From Palaemon carinicauda (taxonomy: Eukaryota; Arthropoda; Malacostraca; Decapoda; Palaemonidae), in assembly GCF_036898095.1 (NCBI RefSeq), contig NC_090725.1, forward strand, positions 205,169,763 to 205,233,762: DNA of 64,000 nucleotides. The letters run 5' to 3'. The translations under genes were made by a program, and so were the position numbers. Position 1 is the first letter of the stretch. Every line of letters begins with the position of its first letter. The notes below the pieces were generated by a model. That model made no database searches, was not told the origin of the DNA, and saw only the letters and a program-made list of their open reading frames with translations. Shown here piece after piece: positions 43,675 through 55,989 of the stretch.

Positions 43675-45565
43675 GATGATCCTGGTGAGAAATGTGGAGC
43701 GATGTTCTGCAACCATAAGGGGAGGGACTTCTGTGACCACACAATGTGTAGGTCTCATGCCCCTGCTGCATCATCACAGGAGTCCTGAAATATCGGGACC
43801 CGAAAGGCTACAACATCTGCTCGACCCTGCTAACTAATGGCTCCGGCGAAGCCCCCTTAGTTACCCAAGAGACTAGGGACATGGTGAGGGATACCCTTCG
43901 CAAGTGGGTAAAGGGGTTCCAGAAGAACTCCCTGGGACCATACTTACCCAACGACTCCCTGAAGTGTACATTGTTCCCCAAGGCTCTCCCTAATGCATTG
44001 AACAACTCCGGTGTCCCTTCATCCAGTTGAAGGTTGACTCGGACACCAATAGGACCATAGAGGATATGGACATCCAACAGAGAGGATGTCAGAAGTGTCC
44101 TCTAACATGGAACAAGACCTGCTGCACGATATCCCTGAAAAGAATGAGGATCTTCCCCTCGCGGAGGAAGAGGAATCCCTCTCCATGGCGGCAGAAGACC
44201 CTCAGTTAGCCGTAGCTACATACCAGTCACTATCATCAATATCCTCTGCACCGACTCCAAGGGAGTCGTTCCAATGGGAACAGAAGACCATGTAGGAATC
44301 GTTCAGGCAGCAGCAAAGAAACATGCAGGAGAAGATTGACCGCTTCGGAACCGCCAGTGGCACGTCTAAAAAGCCTCTTAAGGTGTCCGATCTCCCTCAT
44401 TGCTCCGAATTCAGTCCCTGGAGGTACGCGGAGCACATGCCCATGACGGATGGGAAACTATTTGTTTCTGAGAAGCTGGGAGCCAGGCCGGTTGAAGACC
44501 TCGAGTTCTGGCCTAACTTCCCTGCTTATCCCGAGTGCTATGTGTGACCCGAGAAGAAACTGTCCCTAAGGAAGTATCGTGTCGAACACGATAAGGCGTA
44601 GGCCATCCGTCTTCCTGAAGGGAACCGAATATTCAAATTCTAAAGTTTAAGCACTGAGCAAGAAACACGCTACCTTTCTTGCTCCTTCCTCAATCTCATT
44701 TCCCTTTACAGAGAAAGCGTTCGACTCTGTCGTTAAAACTACCGACGAGGGAAAACTCCGCCCGACATTGGAAGAATGCAAGCCATTTTCCCTCGCACTG
44801 CCTACCAGTGAAGGATAATGGAAGCCCACCTAACCTTCTCCGTCTCCAAACTAGACCCGGAGATCGCAGGACAGCAATTCAACAAGAACCTTCCTAAGTT
44901 GCCAGACCATCTTCGGAAGAAGGAACAGGAGTCAAAGGAAAACCTTGCGGCCTCCCTCTCTCATCAGAACTGCTTGGAACTAAGTGCGAGCTAACATAAT
45001 GTCCTGGAAATCTTCCTTTTCCTAGCCAAGTCTCTCAATGGTACCCTTGTGATGGACTTTTATGCTCTCCTCAGGGCGAGGAGAGCTTGCAGGGAGTTTG
45101 TTCTGGCTGCAGCGACCATCCGGCACGAACCAAGGAAGTTGATTACATCGAATATCTGGGGTAAAGACCTCTTTTCACGGGACTGGTCTAAGAGGTCATT
45201 CCAAAGGCAGCCTCGGAGAACAGGAACCTTCTCCAAAAAATGAGGCATGTCCTCGAAGAGGAAATTTTCTACGGAAAGAAGTCCCAACCCAGGAACAAGT
45301 GGGCAAGGAGACTACGGAGACCTGCGTAAGTCCCAGCCCTGACCATGATCACAATGCCTCAGACCACTTTTAGATGGTCCCCCAGCAGCTGGTAACTCAG
45401 TCGCGGTGTGTAACCCTACCTCTGAGAGGCAGTCCACTTCCTTTCGGTTCAGCAAGAAAGGAAGAAGTTCTAGGAGAAGTTCTCCAAGAGGTAACTTCTC
45501 TCGAGGCTGAGGAGGACGTGGTTGCGAAGGAAAATCTGCAGAACCCTCAAGCAACGAGGGGTTTC
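43675..45565 (+). pseudogene. D6 gag, frameshifted
   Basis: Cys/His motif (FCNHKGRDFCDH, then a frameshift near 43,760), FQKNSLGPYLPND, a frame with MSEVSSNMEQDLLH (44,086), SDLPHCSEFSPWRYAEHMPM (44,370) and FWPNFPAYPECYV (44,510). It then has a TGA at about 44,546, further shifts, RHEPRKLI (about 45,120), and a degraded Gly/Arg-rich tail. The usual gag stop region reads CAAGCAACG instead of CAAGCAATG. Central deletions of a few bases are frequent, so this is an old copy. Confidence 0.83.
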
Positions 45566-47652
45566 AGGAGGGGGCAGACTCCATCGTTTTTTGGATCGCT
45601 GGACCTTCGATCCCTGGACCCACAGCCTAATAACTAATGGACTCAGGTGGAAATGGAGCAAACTTCCACACCCTTCTCCAGAATTCTTCCAACACTCCAC
45701 CCCCTTGTTAGAAGAATATAATAGGTAGTAGGTTGGCCAGGGCACCAGCCGCCCGTTGAGATACTACCGCTAGAAAGTTAGGGGGTCCTTTGACTGGCCA
45801 GACAGTACCATATTGGATCCTTCTCTCTGGTTACGGTTCTTTCCCTTTGCCTACACAGACATCGAATAGTCTGGCCTATTCTTTACAGATTCTCCTCTGT
45901 CCTCATACACCTGACAACACTGAGATTACTAAACAATTCTTCTTCACCCCAGGGGTTAACTACGGCAATGTAATTGTTCAGTGGCTACTTTCCTCTTGGT
46001 AAGGGTAGAAGAGACTCTTTAGCTATGGTAAGCAGCTCTTCTAGGAGAAGGACACTCCAAAATCAAACCATTGTTCTCTAGTCTTGGGTAGTGCTATAGC
46101 CTCTGTACCATGGCCTTCCACTGTCTTGGGTTAGAGTTCTCTTGCTTGAGGGTACACTCAGGCACACTGTTGTATCTAGTTTCTCTTTCTCTTGTTTTGT
46201 TGAAGTTTATATTGTTTATATAGGAAATATTTATTTAAATGTTGTTACTATTCTTAAAATATTTTATTTTTCCATGTTTCCTTTCCTCACTGAGCTATTT
46301 TCCCTGTTGGGGCCCCTGGGCTTATAGCATCCTGCTTTTCCAACTAGGGTTGTAGCTTAGCATTTAATAATAATAATAATAATAATATATCTTAGAACTC
46401 TTGACCAAGAAGGAGATAGGAAAAACGAAGTCCATTAAGCTCCAGGGAAGGTTGTTTTGTGTTTCGAAGAAAGACTCGGATAAACTCAGAGTCATTCTAG
46501 ACTTGTCTCCACTCAACAAGTTCATCGAGAACAACAAGTTCCGGATGCTTTCTTTGCAAGACATAAGGACCCTTCTGCCAAAATAGGGCGTTCACGGTCT
46601 CAATAGACCTGGCAAATGCTTATTGGCATTGCCCGATGAGTCACCTCTTCTCCTCCTACCTAGGATTCAGACTACAGAAGAAGTAGTTTGTTCCAAGAGC
46701 TATGCCCTTTGGACTGAACACAGCCCCAAGGATATTCACCATAATAGCAGACACAGTCGTTCAACAGCTACACACAGAAGGTGTTCAAGTGGTAGCTTAC
46801 TTAGATGATTGGTTGATATGGGCCGCATTCAAGACTACTTGTCTGCAGGCAGCAAAGAAAGTGATCCATTTTCGGGAACACGTAGGCTTCAAAATCAACC
46901 ACAAGAAGTCTCTTCTCACTTCAGCTCAACAGTTCCAGGGGTTGGGAATCCAACAGAACTTAAAGTCACACCACGTTTCCCTTCCATCCAAGAAGAAGAG
47001 AGAGATAGAGGGATCTGTCAGGAGACCAATTCATTACTAAAGGATTTCAAAACACCAACAGGAAAGAGTCTTGGGCTCTCTACAGTTCGCAGAAGTGACA
47101 GACCCAGTGCTAAAGGCATGGTTAAAAGATGTATCAGGAGTCTGGAGGAAATACGCATTGAACGCTCGAAGAGATCAACTAAGGTTGACTCCAGCCTTGT
47201 TGCGCAGACAATTAGAGCCGTGGTCCACAGCCAAGAGTCTAGCGTGGATAGTTCCCCTGCAACCACCACAACCTTTGGTAGTGATCCATACAGATGCCTC
47301 CTTGGAAGGATGGAGAGGTCACCCTCACGACAGGAAGGTGCAAGGGATTGGGTCATGCCAGTTCAAAAGTTTTCATATCAACATTTTGGAAGCGATGGCA
47401 GTGTTCCTGACATTGAAGAGACTATCTCCTCACTGAGCAACCCATACCAGGTTGGTCCTGGACAACGAGGTGATAGTAAAGTGTCTAAATCGACAAGGCT
47501 CGAGATCAACTCACACCAACCATGTGATGTTAGCCATCCTCCACCTGGCAAGGAAGAAGAGATGGCACCTATCAGCAGTTCATCTATAAGGGTTCCACAA
47601 TGTGACGGCGGACACTCTATCCAGACGAAAGCCCATAGAGACAGAATGGTTC
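45522..47652 (+). pseudogene. D6 RT-RNase H, split by a retroposon
   Basis: The RT N-terminus (DRWTFDPWTHSLI to STPLLEEY) ends at 45,720, where a 663-bp element intervenes. RT resumes at 46,384 with LRTLDQEG-type residues shifted in frame, then KLRVILDLSPLNKF and a stop at about 46,585 inside the LLPK-GAYT motif. Motif A reads DLANAYWH (Asp to Asn at the second position). YLDDWLIW (motif C, about 46,797) is intact. RNase H: IHTDASLEGWRGHPHDRK (about 47,285), NILEAMAVFLTL, then a frameshift near 47,435 and ADTLSR (about 47,608-47,625). Confidence 0.88.
45721..46383 (+). mobile_element. 663-bp retroposon with (TAA)n tail, in D6 RT
   Basis: It interrupts the RT frame exactly between two copies of AATATA (45,715-45,720 and 46,384-46,389), a target-site duplication. 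It starts ATAGGTAGTAGGTTGGCC and ends in CTAGGGTTGTAGCTTAGC plus a (TAA)n tail. There is no long frame and no tRNA B box. A second copy, opposite strand, is at 55,298-55,922. The tail and duplication indicate target-primed retrotransposition; the partner LINE is unknown. Confidence 0.9.
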
Positions 47653-47999
47653 TTGGACGCAGACTCATTCTCCTTCATCTTAAGAAAAGTCCCGGAACTG
47701 CAGACTGACCTCTTCGCAACGAGCGACAACAAGAAACTATCTTGTTACGTAGCCCCTTACCTGGACCCTCAAGCAGAAGCGATGGATAACATGTCTCTAG
47801 ACTGGAACAGATAGAATTATATTTACCTGTTTCCACCAACCAATCTCCTGCTAAAGGTTCTCGACAAGCTAAGATCCTTCAGAGGGAAGGCAGCGGTGGA
47901 AGCCCCCAAGCGGCCCAAGAGCATTAGGTTTCCTCTAGTCCTAGAGTGGAACCTAAAGCTGTTTCCACTGCTGAATCGAGGGCTGTCCCATCCGGTCCA

Positions 48000-48989
48000 G
48001 AAGTCGACTATCTACGCTTCATCCTCGAGAACCAACAACCTACATCTCATGATTTTCTCGCCTTAGCAGCGAGCAAAGGTTCAGAATCTCGAAGGATAAA
48101 GTTGACTTCATCGAAGAGTACATGTCATGGAAGAAATGGGTGACCTTTGTGAGAGAAAGGAAACCGACAGAAATATCAATAGATTTCTGTCTTGCATTCT
48201 TCATACACCTCCACGAACAAGGCTGGCCTCTACTACAATTACTTCTTGTAAATAGGCTCTGACTAGTCCACTTCTGCATGCTTTAGAGGTGGACCCCTGA
48301 GGTGAAAATTTTTAATAAGATTCCAAAAGCATGTGCTAGACTCAAACCTGCCAAAGCCCATTACGCGGTGTTTGGACAAAGTCTTGCACTTTGCTTCAAA
48401 CCTGGATAATGAGAACTGTACTCTAAAGGATTTGACACAGAAAGCTATGTTTCTGTTTGCAATAGCCTCAGGGGCTAGAGTTAGCAAAATAGTGGCCTTT
48501 CCTAGAAACAAAGGCCATATTCAGCTCCTGGACTCAGGAAAACTTAATTCATTTCCCGATCCTGCCTTTCTCATTAAGAACGAGCTACCCACCAAGAAGT
48601 GGGATCCTTGGAGAATCTGCCCATTGAAGGAAGGTACCTCTCTGTGCCCAGTAGAGTGTCTTACGGTCTATTTTCCAAGAACTTTAAACTTCAAGGGAGG
48701 ACAGCTCTTCTTGAGGTGAAACCTCAGGATCAAACCTATCTTTAAAACAACTGAGAGCAAAGCTCACCTACTTTATTCGCAGGACGGATCCTGACAGTAC
48801 ACCCGCGGGTCACGATCCGAGGAAACTTGCTCGTCGCTGAACTTCTTTCAGCATATGGACTCTGAGAGACTCAGCTCGTACACTTGGTAGAAGTCATCCA
48901 AGGTTTCCTACAAACATTATGCGAAGCAAGTACAAGAGATAAAACACTTTGTGGTGGCGGCAGGTAGTGTAATTAAACCTGCCGTTTAG
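48000..48989 (+). pseudogene. D6 tyrosine recombinase, frameshifted
   Basis: Linker SEVDYLRFILENQQPTSHD near 48,000-48,055, then YR. A deletion near 48,122 removes the RQYESS portion, leaving SWKKWVTF. RCLDKVLHFASNL precedes Arg I in GARVSKI (about 48,470). HDPR (about 48,808) and SYKHYAKQ (Tyr, about 48,910) follow in shifted frames. The expected stop TAG is at 48,987-48,989. Confidence 0.86.
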
Positions 48990-49751
48990 TGCTGCGATGA
49001 ACAGTGGACTGTTATAGGGACTTTACAGTGCTTCGGGTGCATGGGTATACATACCCACTTGTGCAGATCACAACTATGGTCAACACACTGTTCTGAGCAG
49101 GTGCATATCTGATCAATACACCAGTGCCGAGTGAACGTTTGCGTTACGGTGTCTTATGCATTTCCGAACATCTGACGACGTCTGGTAGATTTGGTTTTCC
49201 CATCTTCCATTGAGTGGCATTATTTTGATAATGTATTTTGTATATTTTATCTACACGAGAAAATATGTGTTCGATGTGTGGTATGCTGGATCAGATATAT
49301 ACTTTGTTGTAACTACATTTGGATAATGTAGTTGCATAACAAAATACTTAACTGTATTTGCATCTTATCACTGCTTCCACAGTTATAAGCTAATAATGTA
49401 TGCTAGAGTTCTACCAAACCCCTTAATGGGGTTTAGGTATTGAAGTCACAATATTAGTTTCTAAAGGAATAATCACGACCTTAAGTATTTAAGGCAGTGA
49501 ACCGGGTACGTTTCAAACTCTACCCTTTTATTCCAATGAGAACTACATACCTTGAATCCTTACTGTTGACATCGACATTTCCCTGCTGGGGGCCAGGATG
49601 CACTAAACCAGCTCCAGGTTTGGTGGGAATGACAGATCTCTGGAAATTCCACATATAGATCTAGAAGACCAGATAAGGAATCTGTTCAAGGTAGAAGGCA
49701 CATACACAAACTCACAGCTAATAGTAATTTCAAAGACATTCTTTATTATAC
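48990..49751 (+). other. D6 3' region, non-coding
   Basis: Collinear with the D2 and D0 3' regions, including TTTGTTGTAACTACATTTGG (about 49,302) and CACATACACAAACTCACAG. No gene seen. Confidence 0.6.
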
Positions 49752-49846
49752 TTCCATCAGCACTACATGGCCTGAGCCCAAAAAACGGATTTTGATCAAA
49801 GTGAAAAGTCTGTTTTTGGGTGAGAGGGCCATGTCGTCCTGATGGA
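49752..49846 (+). repeat. D6 internal complementary region (ICR)
   Basis: TCCATCAGCACTACATGG ... GGCCATGTCGTCCTGATGGA around GAGCCCAAAAAACGG. Left half complementary to 41,586-41,622, right half complementary to 50,186-50,245. Confidence 0.86.
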
Positions 49847-50245
49847 CCCACCCCTTTGCTGATCCCTCCCAAGATTACTTTATCTGTGGCCTTTTCCGCT
49901 TAACGGCAAGATTAGGAATGGCATCATGGTAGTAATAGGGACGGAGATCCACCGGGCACCTAGATCGGCACCCCTTTCTTTTGGACTCTTCCCCCTTAAA
50001 ATCAAAGCGTTAAATCTATTCGGGGTGAATATTGCCATGTGTCATATCTAGAATACGTCCTGATATTATGCGATATCCTTTAATGGATACTCGCGCCAGG
50101 AGTTGGAATCCTGGAGACCTTTGGTTTAATTCTCTGGGAGTATCACTGTAGCAAATATCCCTTAGAAGGCTACCTAAAGGAACCTTCCATCAGGACGACA
50201 TGGCACTCTCACCCAAAAATAGATTTTTCACTTTGATCAAATCCG
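49847..50245 (+). repeat. D6 right linker, ITR and tip
   Basis: Linker of about 65 bp, ITR from TAGGAATGGCATCATGG (about 49,913) to CCATCAGGACGACATGGC, then the outer extension TAGATTTTTCACTTTGATC to ATCCG. Confidence 0.86.
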
Positions 50246-50654
<409 letters not shown>

Positions 50655-50721
50655 GATTTTATATGTATACGCATGAATATAATTATATTTGTACTTTTAT
50701 ATGTACATACAGGTAATCATA

Positions 50722-50740
50722 TATACTGTATATATATATA

Positions 50741-50799
<59 letters not shown>

Positions 50800-50905
50800 T
50801 ATATATACAGTATATATATATACATATGTATCTATATATACACATGTGTATATACTGTATATATGTGGTTATATGTATTATTATGTATATGTATATAATT
50901 ATGTA
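50722..50905. repeat. (TA)n and compound TA/CA repeats
   Basis: TATATATGCATATATA, then a (TA)n tract (50,744-50,794), then ACAGTATATACAGTATATA variants. Confidence 0.93.
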
Positions 50906-51892
50906 TGTAAATAACAAATAACAGCAAATTTCCTTTGCACATGAATCCATTATCTTCTCCTTCCCCAGCTTCTTTCGCAATCTCTATGGAACCATTTTGT
51001 TATTCTTAACGCCCATATATCATATGTCCTTCCCATTATATGTATTGCCCATGTCCATTTCTTTTTCTTATATGTTGTTAGAATATCCCCTGCTTTAGTT
51101 TGCTCCCGTATCCATGTTGCTCTTTTTCTATCTCTTAGTGTTAATTTATCATTATTCTTTCTATAACTCTTTGAATTATGAATACCTTATATTCTAATGC
51201 TTTATTAAGGCTTCAAAGTTGATACTGGTAGGACCATCTGATTAGATATTTTTCTCATGTCTTAGGGAAACACGGTCTGTTCTAAGTACGTATACTCATT
51301 AACAATCTCTACAGTAGAGGTTCGTCCTTAACACTTATTTGTTGTCTGCATTTTCACTGAACATTATCATAGTTTTACTCATATTCATCTTCAGTCCTAC
51401 ATTTCTGCTTTCTCCAAATCTTTCATCATATTTTGCAATTTTCCCAATCTAAATTCTTAAAAATATCAGGCATGCTGTGGATAATTAAGGAGAGACAGGG
51501 TCTCCTTGTCTAATCCTTTTTCTCAATTGGAATTTTCTCACTAAATTTATATAGTTTTAGGATTGCTGTACTACCTCTGTCTGCAACTGTTCTAACATAA
51601 GTATCATTTATTCCTTGTCTTTGAAGGACTTTAATCACTGCTAAAGTTATGATAGAATCAAAAGTTTTTTCAGTCTTTAAATTTCATACATAGCGGTTTG
51701 TCATTTTTCCATTAGCTGTTTAATTACATGGATATGATCAGTTCCTGAACATCTGCTTCTAAAACCTGCCTGCTCTATTAGGTTATTGAAGTCTAGCTTC
51801 ATTTCCATTTCCCCTAATATGATCTTTGTAAATATTCATATGTTACTTAGAGTTAACTTATTGGGCGGTAATTTTTATAGTCTTTTGTGTGT

Positions 51893-51898
<6 letters not shown>

Positions 51899-51955
<57 letters not shown>
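51899..51955. repeat. Poly(T) tract inside the LINE
   Basis: About 57 consecutive T (poly(A) on the LINE strand), directly next to the RT NYRPISLL-like motif. Sequence from 51,956 to about 52,560 does not follow the LINE order, so another poly(A)-ended insertion may lie here. Confidence 0.85.
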
Positions 51956-51956
<1 letters not shown>

Positions 51957-52100
51957 TGAAATGATGTAATGATAAAGTTTTCCAAGCTGAAAGTATAGAG
52001 CAGTTTTGCAAATATTTTCTGTAAAATTCAGGGAAATATATTACTATGAAATATCCTCCTTACACGTGCTGAAAGAATTTGCCACAAAAGTGCATACCAG

Positions 52101-52315
52101 TAGTTTATAAGTACTTATCAACATTTTAATCAATGTCTTGCTTGATATCTTTTTCTGATTGTCCATTAAAAGAATTTTTTTTCATCAATTAGTACTTATC
52201 AACATTTTAATCAATGTCTTGCATATTATCCTTTTCTGATTGCCGATAAAAAGATTTTTTTTTCATTAATTAGTACTTATCAACATTTTAATCAATGTCT
52301 TGCGTGTACACTTTT
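52101..52315. repeat. Tandem repeat of about 80 bp, 2.5 copies
   Basis: GTACTTATCAACATTTTAATC followed by AATGTCTTGC occurs at about 52,109, 52,191 and 52,273, separated by similar TTTTCTGATTG...AAAAGA segments. Confidence 0.92.
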
Positions 52316-53957
52316 GAAAGAGAAACATAAAAAAAATAAAAGGAATAACACTAGATTAATAAAAAAAAAAAGCGTTATTATTAGCGAGGGGCAATGAAGT
52401 TGGTTATTCAGTTAAAGCATATGTGAGAGGTAAAAAATATATCCATTTTTCGAATGTTCCTTTTCTAATGGTGCAGACTTACATTCGTGCTAAATATCTT
52501 GCGCGAAATAGGCGAAAATTCTTCCTGCGTGAACAAAACTGATTTCACAGTATTATTAAATCATTTATTAGGGTATTTTTTTCTGCTGTGCCTCTTTTCG
52601 TGTTATTTAAGACTTTCTTTACCTCTACTCATGCTTTCGGTACCGGCTCAGGCGTTTCATTATTTCTTTTGGCAAAGTTATTCTTTTCGTTATTGTATAG
52701 CATTAATAGAAATCCTCTGCTATTTTTATCAGTCCATCTCTTTTGTTGATATACCCATTTAAAGCAAGTATCTGGTGGCACCCTATTCCAAGTCTTCTTT
52801 TCGTTAACAGAATGCTTCTTCCTTTCTTTAGCGTTTCTTCAATTTTGGTTTGTGTTTACGAATGTCTTGAGTTTTTAGTTTGTTTATTGTTTTGGATAGT
52901 TCTGCTGATTCTATTTTATCTTACTGGGATTTTACCCTCATTTCCAATCTTTTCTTTATTGGATGTTTTTTTTTCCAGACACTTTCTTGATCTTGTTTAG
53001 AAACGTTTCCACCGATCTCTTGTTCTGATTCGAGTAAACAAAAAATTTAAATTGTTGTTCATTTCTGTATTTGCTTTCATTCGTCACGTACCTAGGAGTA
53101 CCTATTTTTTTATTACTAAATTAAACTCATCATACTTCTTTCTTATTACAAGGCAAGAGTGTTTATTTTCTTTCTTAAGATTAGTTTTTCTTTCTTACCT
53201 TAGATCTAGACAAATTTTATTTCTCACAATTCTATGGTCGCTTGACTTTAATTTAACACTGTTAAATCTTAAATAAATAAAAAAAAATTCACTGAGAATA
53301 GAATCTATTTCGTTTTTATTTTCTAGATTTAGTCTTCTCCATGTCTATTTGCTATGTTAACTTTCCATAAAAAAGGTGTTCATGATTATTAGATCTTTTT
53401 TCAGCAAATTTTACAAGCGTGTCTCCTATGTTGTTTCGTGTGCCAAATCCAAATTTTCCTACAGCTGATCCCCTTCTCTTCCTTTGACCTACTTTATATA
53501 GGAATCACTCAAAATAAATGCAAATAGAGTTTCATGTTTTTTAAGATATCTGCAGATCTTCATAAAACGTTTCTATTTCTTCCTTTATATGTCATTTTGT
53601 TGATGCATAAGTTTGAATGATCTTCATTGTATACTTTTTATTTAGTTTGGTAACAAATCCTGGAATACTATCACTTGTACTACATAATAATTCTTGTGTT
53701 ACCTGCACGATTTTTATTAATAAGAAAACCCACTCCATTTTCTTTGTTCCGTTCATGTCCTCTGAAGCAAAAGATATAACCCATCTTAACTCTATATAAG
53801 ATTCACCAGTCATTGTAATTACAGGCAGTCCTATTATATACGAATTTATTTAGTTCAGTTCGTGTAATAACACAGCAAGATCTTCTTCCCTAGACAGGGT
53901 CTTGACATTGTACTTTGTGAGGTTTAGTTTCGAAAGTTGGTATTCTATTCCACATAC

Positions 53958-53965
<8 letters not shown>

Positions 53966-54015
<50 letters not shown>

Positions 54016-54071
54016 ATATACATATATATATATACATATATGCTATAAATATATACAGTATACAGTATACA

Positions 54072-54152
<81 letters not shown>

Positions 54153-54191
54153 ATATATATATACATGCATATAGTTATTTATGTACGAAAA

Positions 54192-54242
<51 letters not shown>
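53966..54242. repeat. TA-rich compound microsatellite
   Basis: CATACATACATACATA leads into (TA)n tracts interrupted by CTATATAC, GCTATAAATATATACAG and related motifs. Ile/Tyr frames here are not genes. Confidence 0.95.
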
Positions 54243-54244
<2 letters not shown>

Positions 54245-54330
54245 ATGATAAATTTTGCACATTTTTACGTGTTTTTCATATTCAAATAAGCCATATATAT
54301 TTTGATATATTAATGTCTGGATTCTCTTAA

Positions 54331-54460
54331 CGACCTCGGGATCAGAGCCCCAGGCGAAATCTCACAAAGACAAGAGCTTGGCTCCGGCCGGGAATCGAAC
54401 CCTGGTCGGCAAGCTTATATAGACAGTGACTAACCCATTCGGCCACGAAGGAAGATAAAA
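54331..54460 (-). mobile_element. tRNA-derived SINE, reverse copy
   Basis: On the minus strand it has a B box GGTTCGATTCC (about 54,389-54,406 on plus) and an A-box-like TGGCCGAATGGG. Not a working tRNA gene: the anticodon region (CTGTCTATATAAGC) has no convincing stem-loop. Confidence 0.82.
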
Positions 54461-54667
54461 GTCAATGATAATTCTACTGTACTTATACCCGTCGAATTCA
54501 GGTATTTTGTACTTAGAATTGAAATCAACCCATCTTCACCATCGTAGCTAATTGGTAGTTTGTTACTTGGCATTCAATTAATGATAAATTTTGCACATTT
54601 TTACGTGTTTTTCATATTCAAATAAGCCATATATATTTTGATATATTAATGTCTGGATTCTCTTAAC

Positions 54668-54798
54668 TTTTATCTTCCTTCGTGGCCGAATGGGTTAGTC
54701 ACTGTCTATATAAGCTTGCCGACCAGGGTTCGATTCCCGGCCGGAGCCAAGCTCTTGTCTTTGTGAGATTTCGCCTGGGGCTCTGATCCCGAGGTCGT
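54668..54798 (+). mobile_element. tRNA-derived SINE, forward copy
   Basis: A-box-like TGGCCGAATGGGTTAG (54,684), B box GGGTTCGATTCCCGG (54,727), then a roughly 55-bp body ending GATCCCGAGGTCGTTAAG. The reverse copy is identical as far as I can read. Confidence 0.85.
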
Positions 54799-54847
54799 TA
54801 AGAGAATCCAGACATTAATATATCAAAATATATATGGCTTATTTGAA

Positions 54848-54849
54848 TA

Positions 54850-54908
<59 letters not shown>

Positions 54909-54953
54909 ACTGTATACTGTATATATTTATAGCATATATGTGTATATATATGT

Positions 54954-55037
<84 letters not shown>

Positions 55038-55083
55038 GAATGTAGACTATATATACATCAATGAATAATAATAATTTTATATA

Positions 55084-55137
<54 letters not shown>

Positions 55138-55163
55138 TATATATATATATATATATATATATA
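54848..55163. repeat. (TA)n / (CA)n compound microsatellites
   Basis: (TA)n 54,856-54,904, GTATACTGTATACTG, (AC)n 54,953-54,976, (TA)n to 55,023, and (TA)n 55,088-55,163. Confidence 0.96.
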
Positions 55164-55297
55164 GTGTATTATGATAAAATAGAAGCTAGGTAAATCTCGA
55201 AGCGATTTGCACATACTTTACGGTAGACTGTCAGTGCAATTTTTATTCACATTGAGTACCATGCTAGCCACGCTTATCTCTCCCGGGACAAGGTAGC

Positions 55298-55922
55298 TGC
55301 CACAACCCTAGTTGGAAAAGCAGATGCTATAAGCCCATGGGCCCCAATAGGGAAAATAGCCTAGTGAGGAAAGAAAACAAGGAAAAATAAAAAAAAGAAC
55401 ATTAACATTAAAATAAATATTTCAGATAGAAATCATAAAAACTTTAATAAAACAAGATGAAGAGAAATTAGGTAGAATAGTGTGCCAGAGTGTATCCTCA
55501 AGCAAGAGAACTCTAACTCAAGACAGTGGAAGACCATGGTATAGAGGCTATGGCACTACCCAAGACTAGAGAACAATGGTTTGGTTTTGGAGTGTCCTCC
55601 TAGAAGAGCTGCTTACCATAGCTAAAGAGTCTCTTCTACCCTTACCAAGAGGAGAGTAGCCACTGAACAATTACAGTGCAGTAGTTAACCCCTTGGGTGA
55701 AGAAGAATTGGTTGCTAATCTCAGTGTTGACAGGATTATGAGGATAGAGGAGAATCTGTAAAGAATAGGCCAGACTATTCGGTGTATGTGTAGACAATGG
55801 GAAAGTGAACCGTAACCAGAGAGAGGGATCCAATGTAGTACTGTTTGGCCGGTCAAAGGACCCCATAACCCTCTAACGGTGGTATCTCAACGAGTGGCTG
55901 GTGCCCTGGCCAACCTACTACC
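55298..55922 (-). mobile_element. 663-bp retroposon family, second copy
   Basis: Reverse complement of 45,721-46,340 with moderate divergence: GGTAGTAGGTTGGCCAGGG at its 5' end (plus 55,904-55,922) and CTTTTCCAACTAGGG at the 3' end. The 3' tail differs (GGCAGCTACCTTGTCCC instead of the (TAA)n tail), so the element tail is lost or variable. Confidence 0.9.
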
Positions 55923-55989
55923 CATATGCTCTATTATTGGCCGACATGGGTCTTGCAGCATCTTGTGTATGATATCTATGGAACAAGCC

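Larger units (their letters stand above)
41586..50245 (+). mobile_element. DIRS-type retrotransposon D6, complete ends
   Basis: The only plus-strand copy with both ends in the window, 8.66 kb including a 663-bp retroposon. Left tip TTTTTTGGGCTCAGG; right tip ends GATCAAATCCG at 50,245. Order: left ITR, 5' region, gag, RT/RNase H, YR, 3' region, ICR, right ITR. Flanks are GAATTAC at the left and TTTTATTTCACG at the right, with no obvious target duplication. Many frameshifts make it inactive. Confidence 0.9.
50930..53945 (-). pseudogene. RTE-like LINE, nearly full-length but decayed
   Basis: Read on the minus strand from 53,945. Endonuclease fragments come first ([55 protein letters not shown]), then a linker with KTIKN and NETPEP motifs. 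RT motifs follow (NYRPISLLSNIYK-like near 51,870, LIEQAGFR-like near 51,775, RIRQGDPVSP-like near 51,500) and a C-terminal ERIMI...KRATWIREQTKAGDIL block near 51,120. Numerous stops and shifts are present. The order fits an RTE/BovB-type LINE (AP endonuclease, then RT), about 3 kb. Assignment within non-LTR clades is by recall. Confidence 0.8.
54246..54849. repeat. Inverted pair of tRNA-headed SINEs with shared flanks
   Basis: Layout: flank F (54,246-54,330), SINE reversed (54,331-54,460), unique spacer, F again in direct orientation (about 54,579-54,667), SINE forward (54,668-54,798), F inverted (54,799-54,849). F ends AATGTCTGGATTCTCTTAAC. The outer arms (54,255-54,460 and 54,668-54,845) are essentially identical inverted copies. 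Confidence 0.9.

Noticed and set aside
54668..54745. Functional tRNA gene
   Set aside because: A and B boxes are present but there is no convincing anticodon arm and acceptor stem, and a SINE body follows; the inverted second copy supports a SINE.
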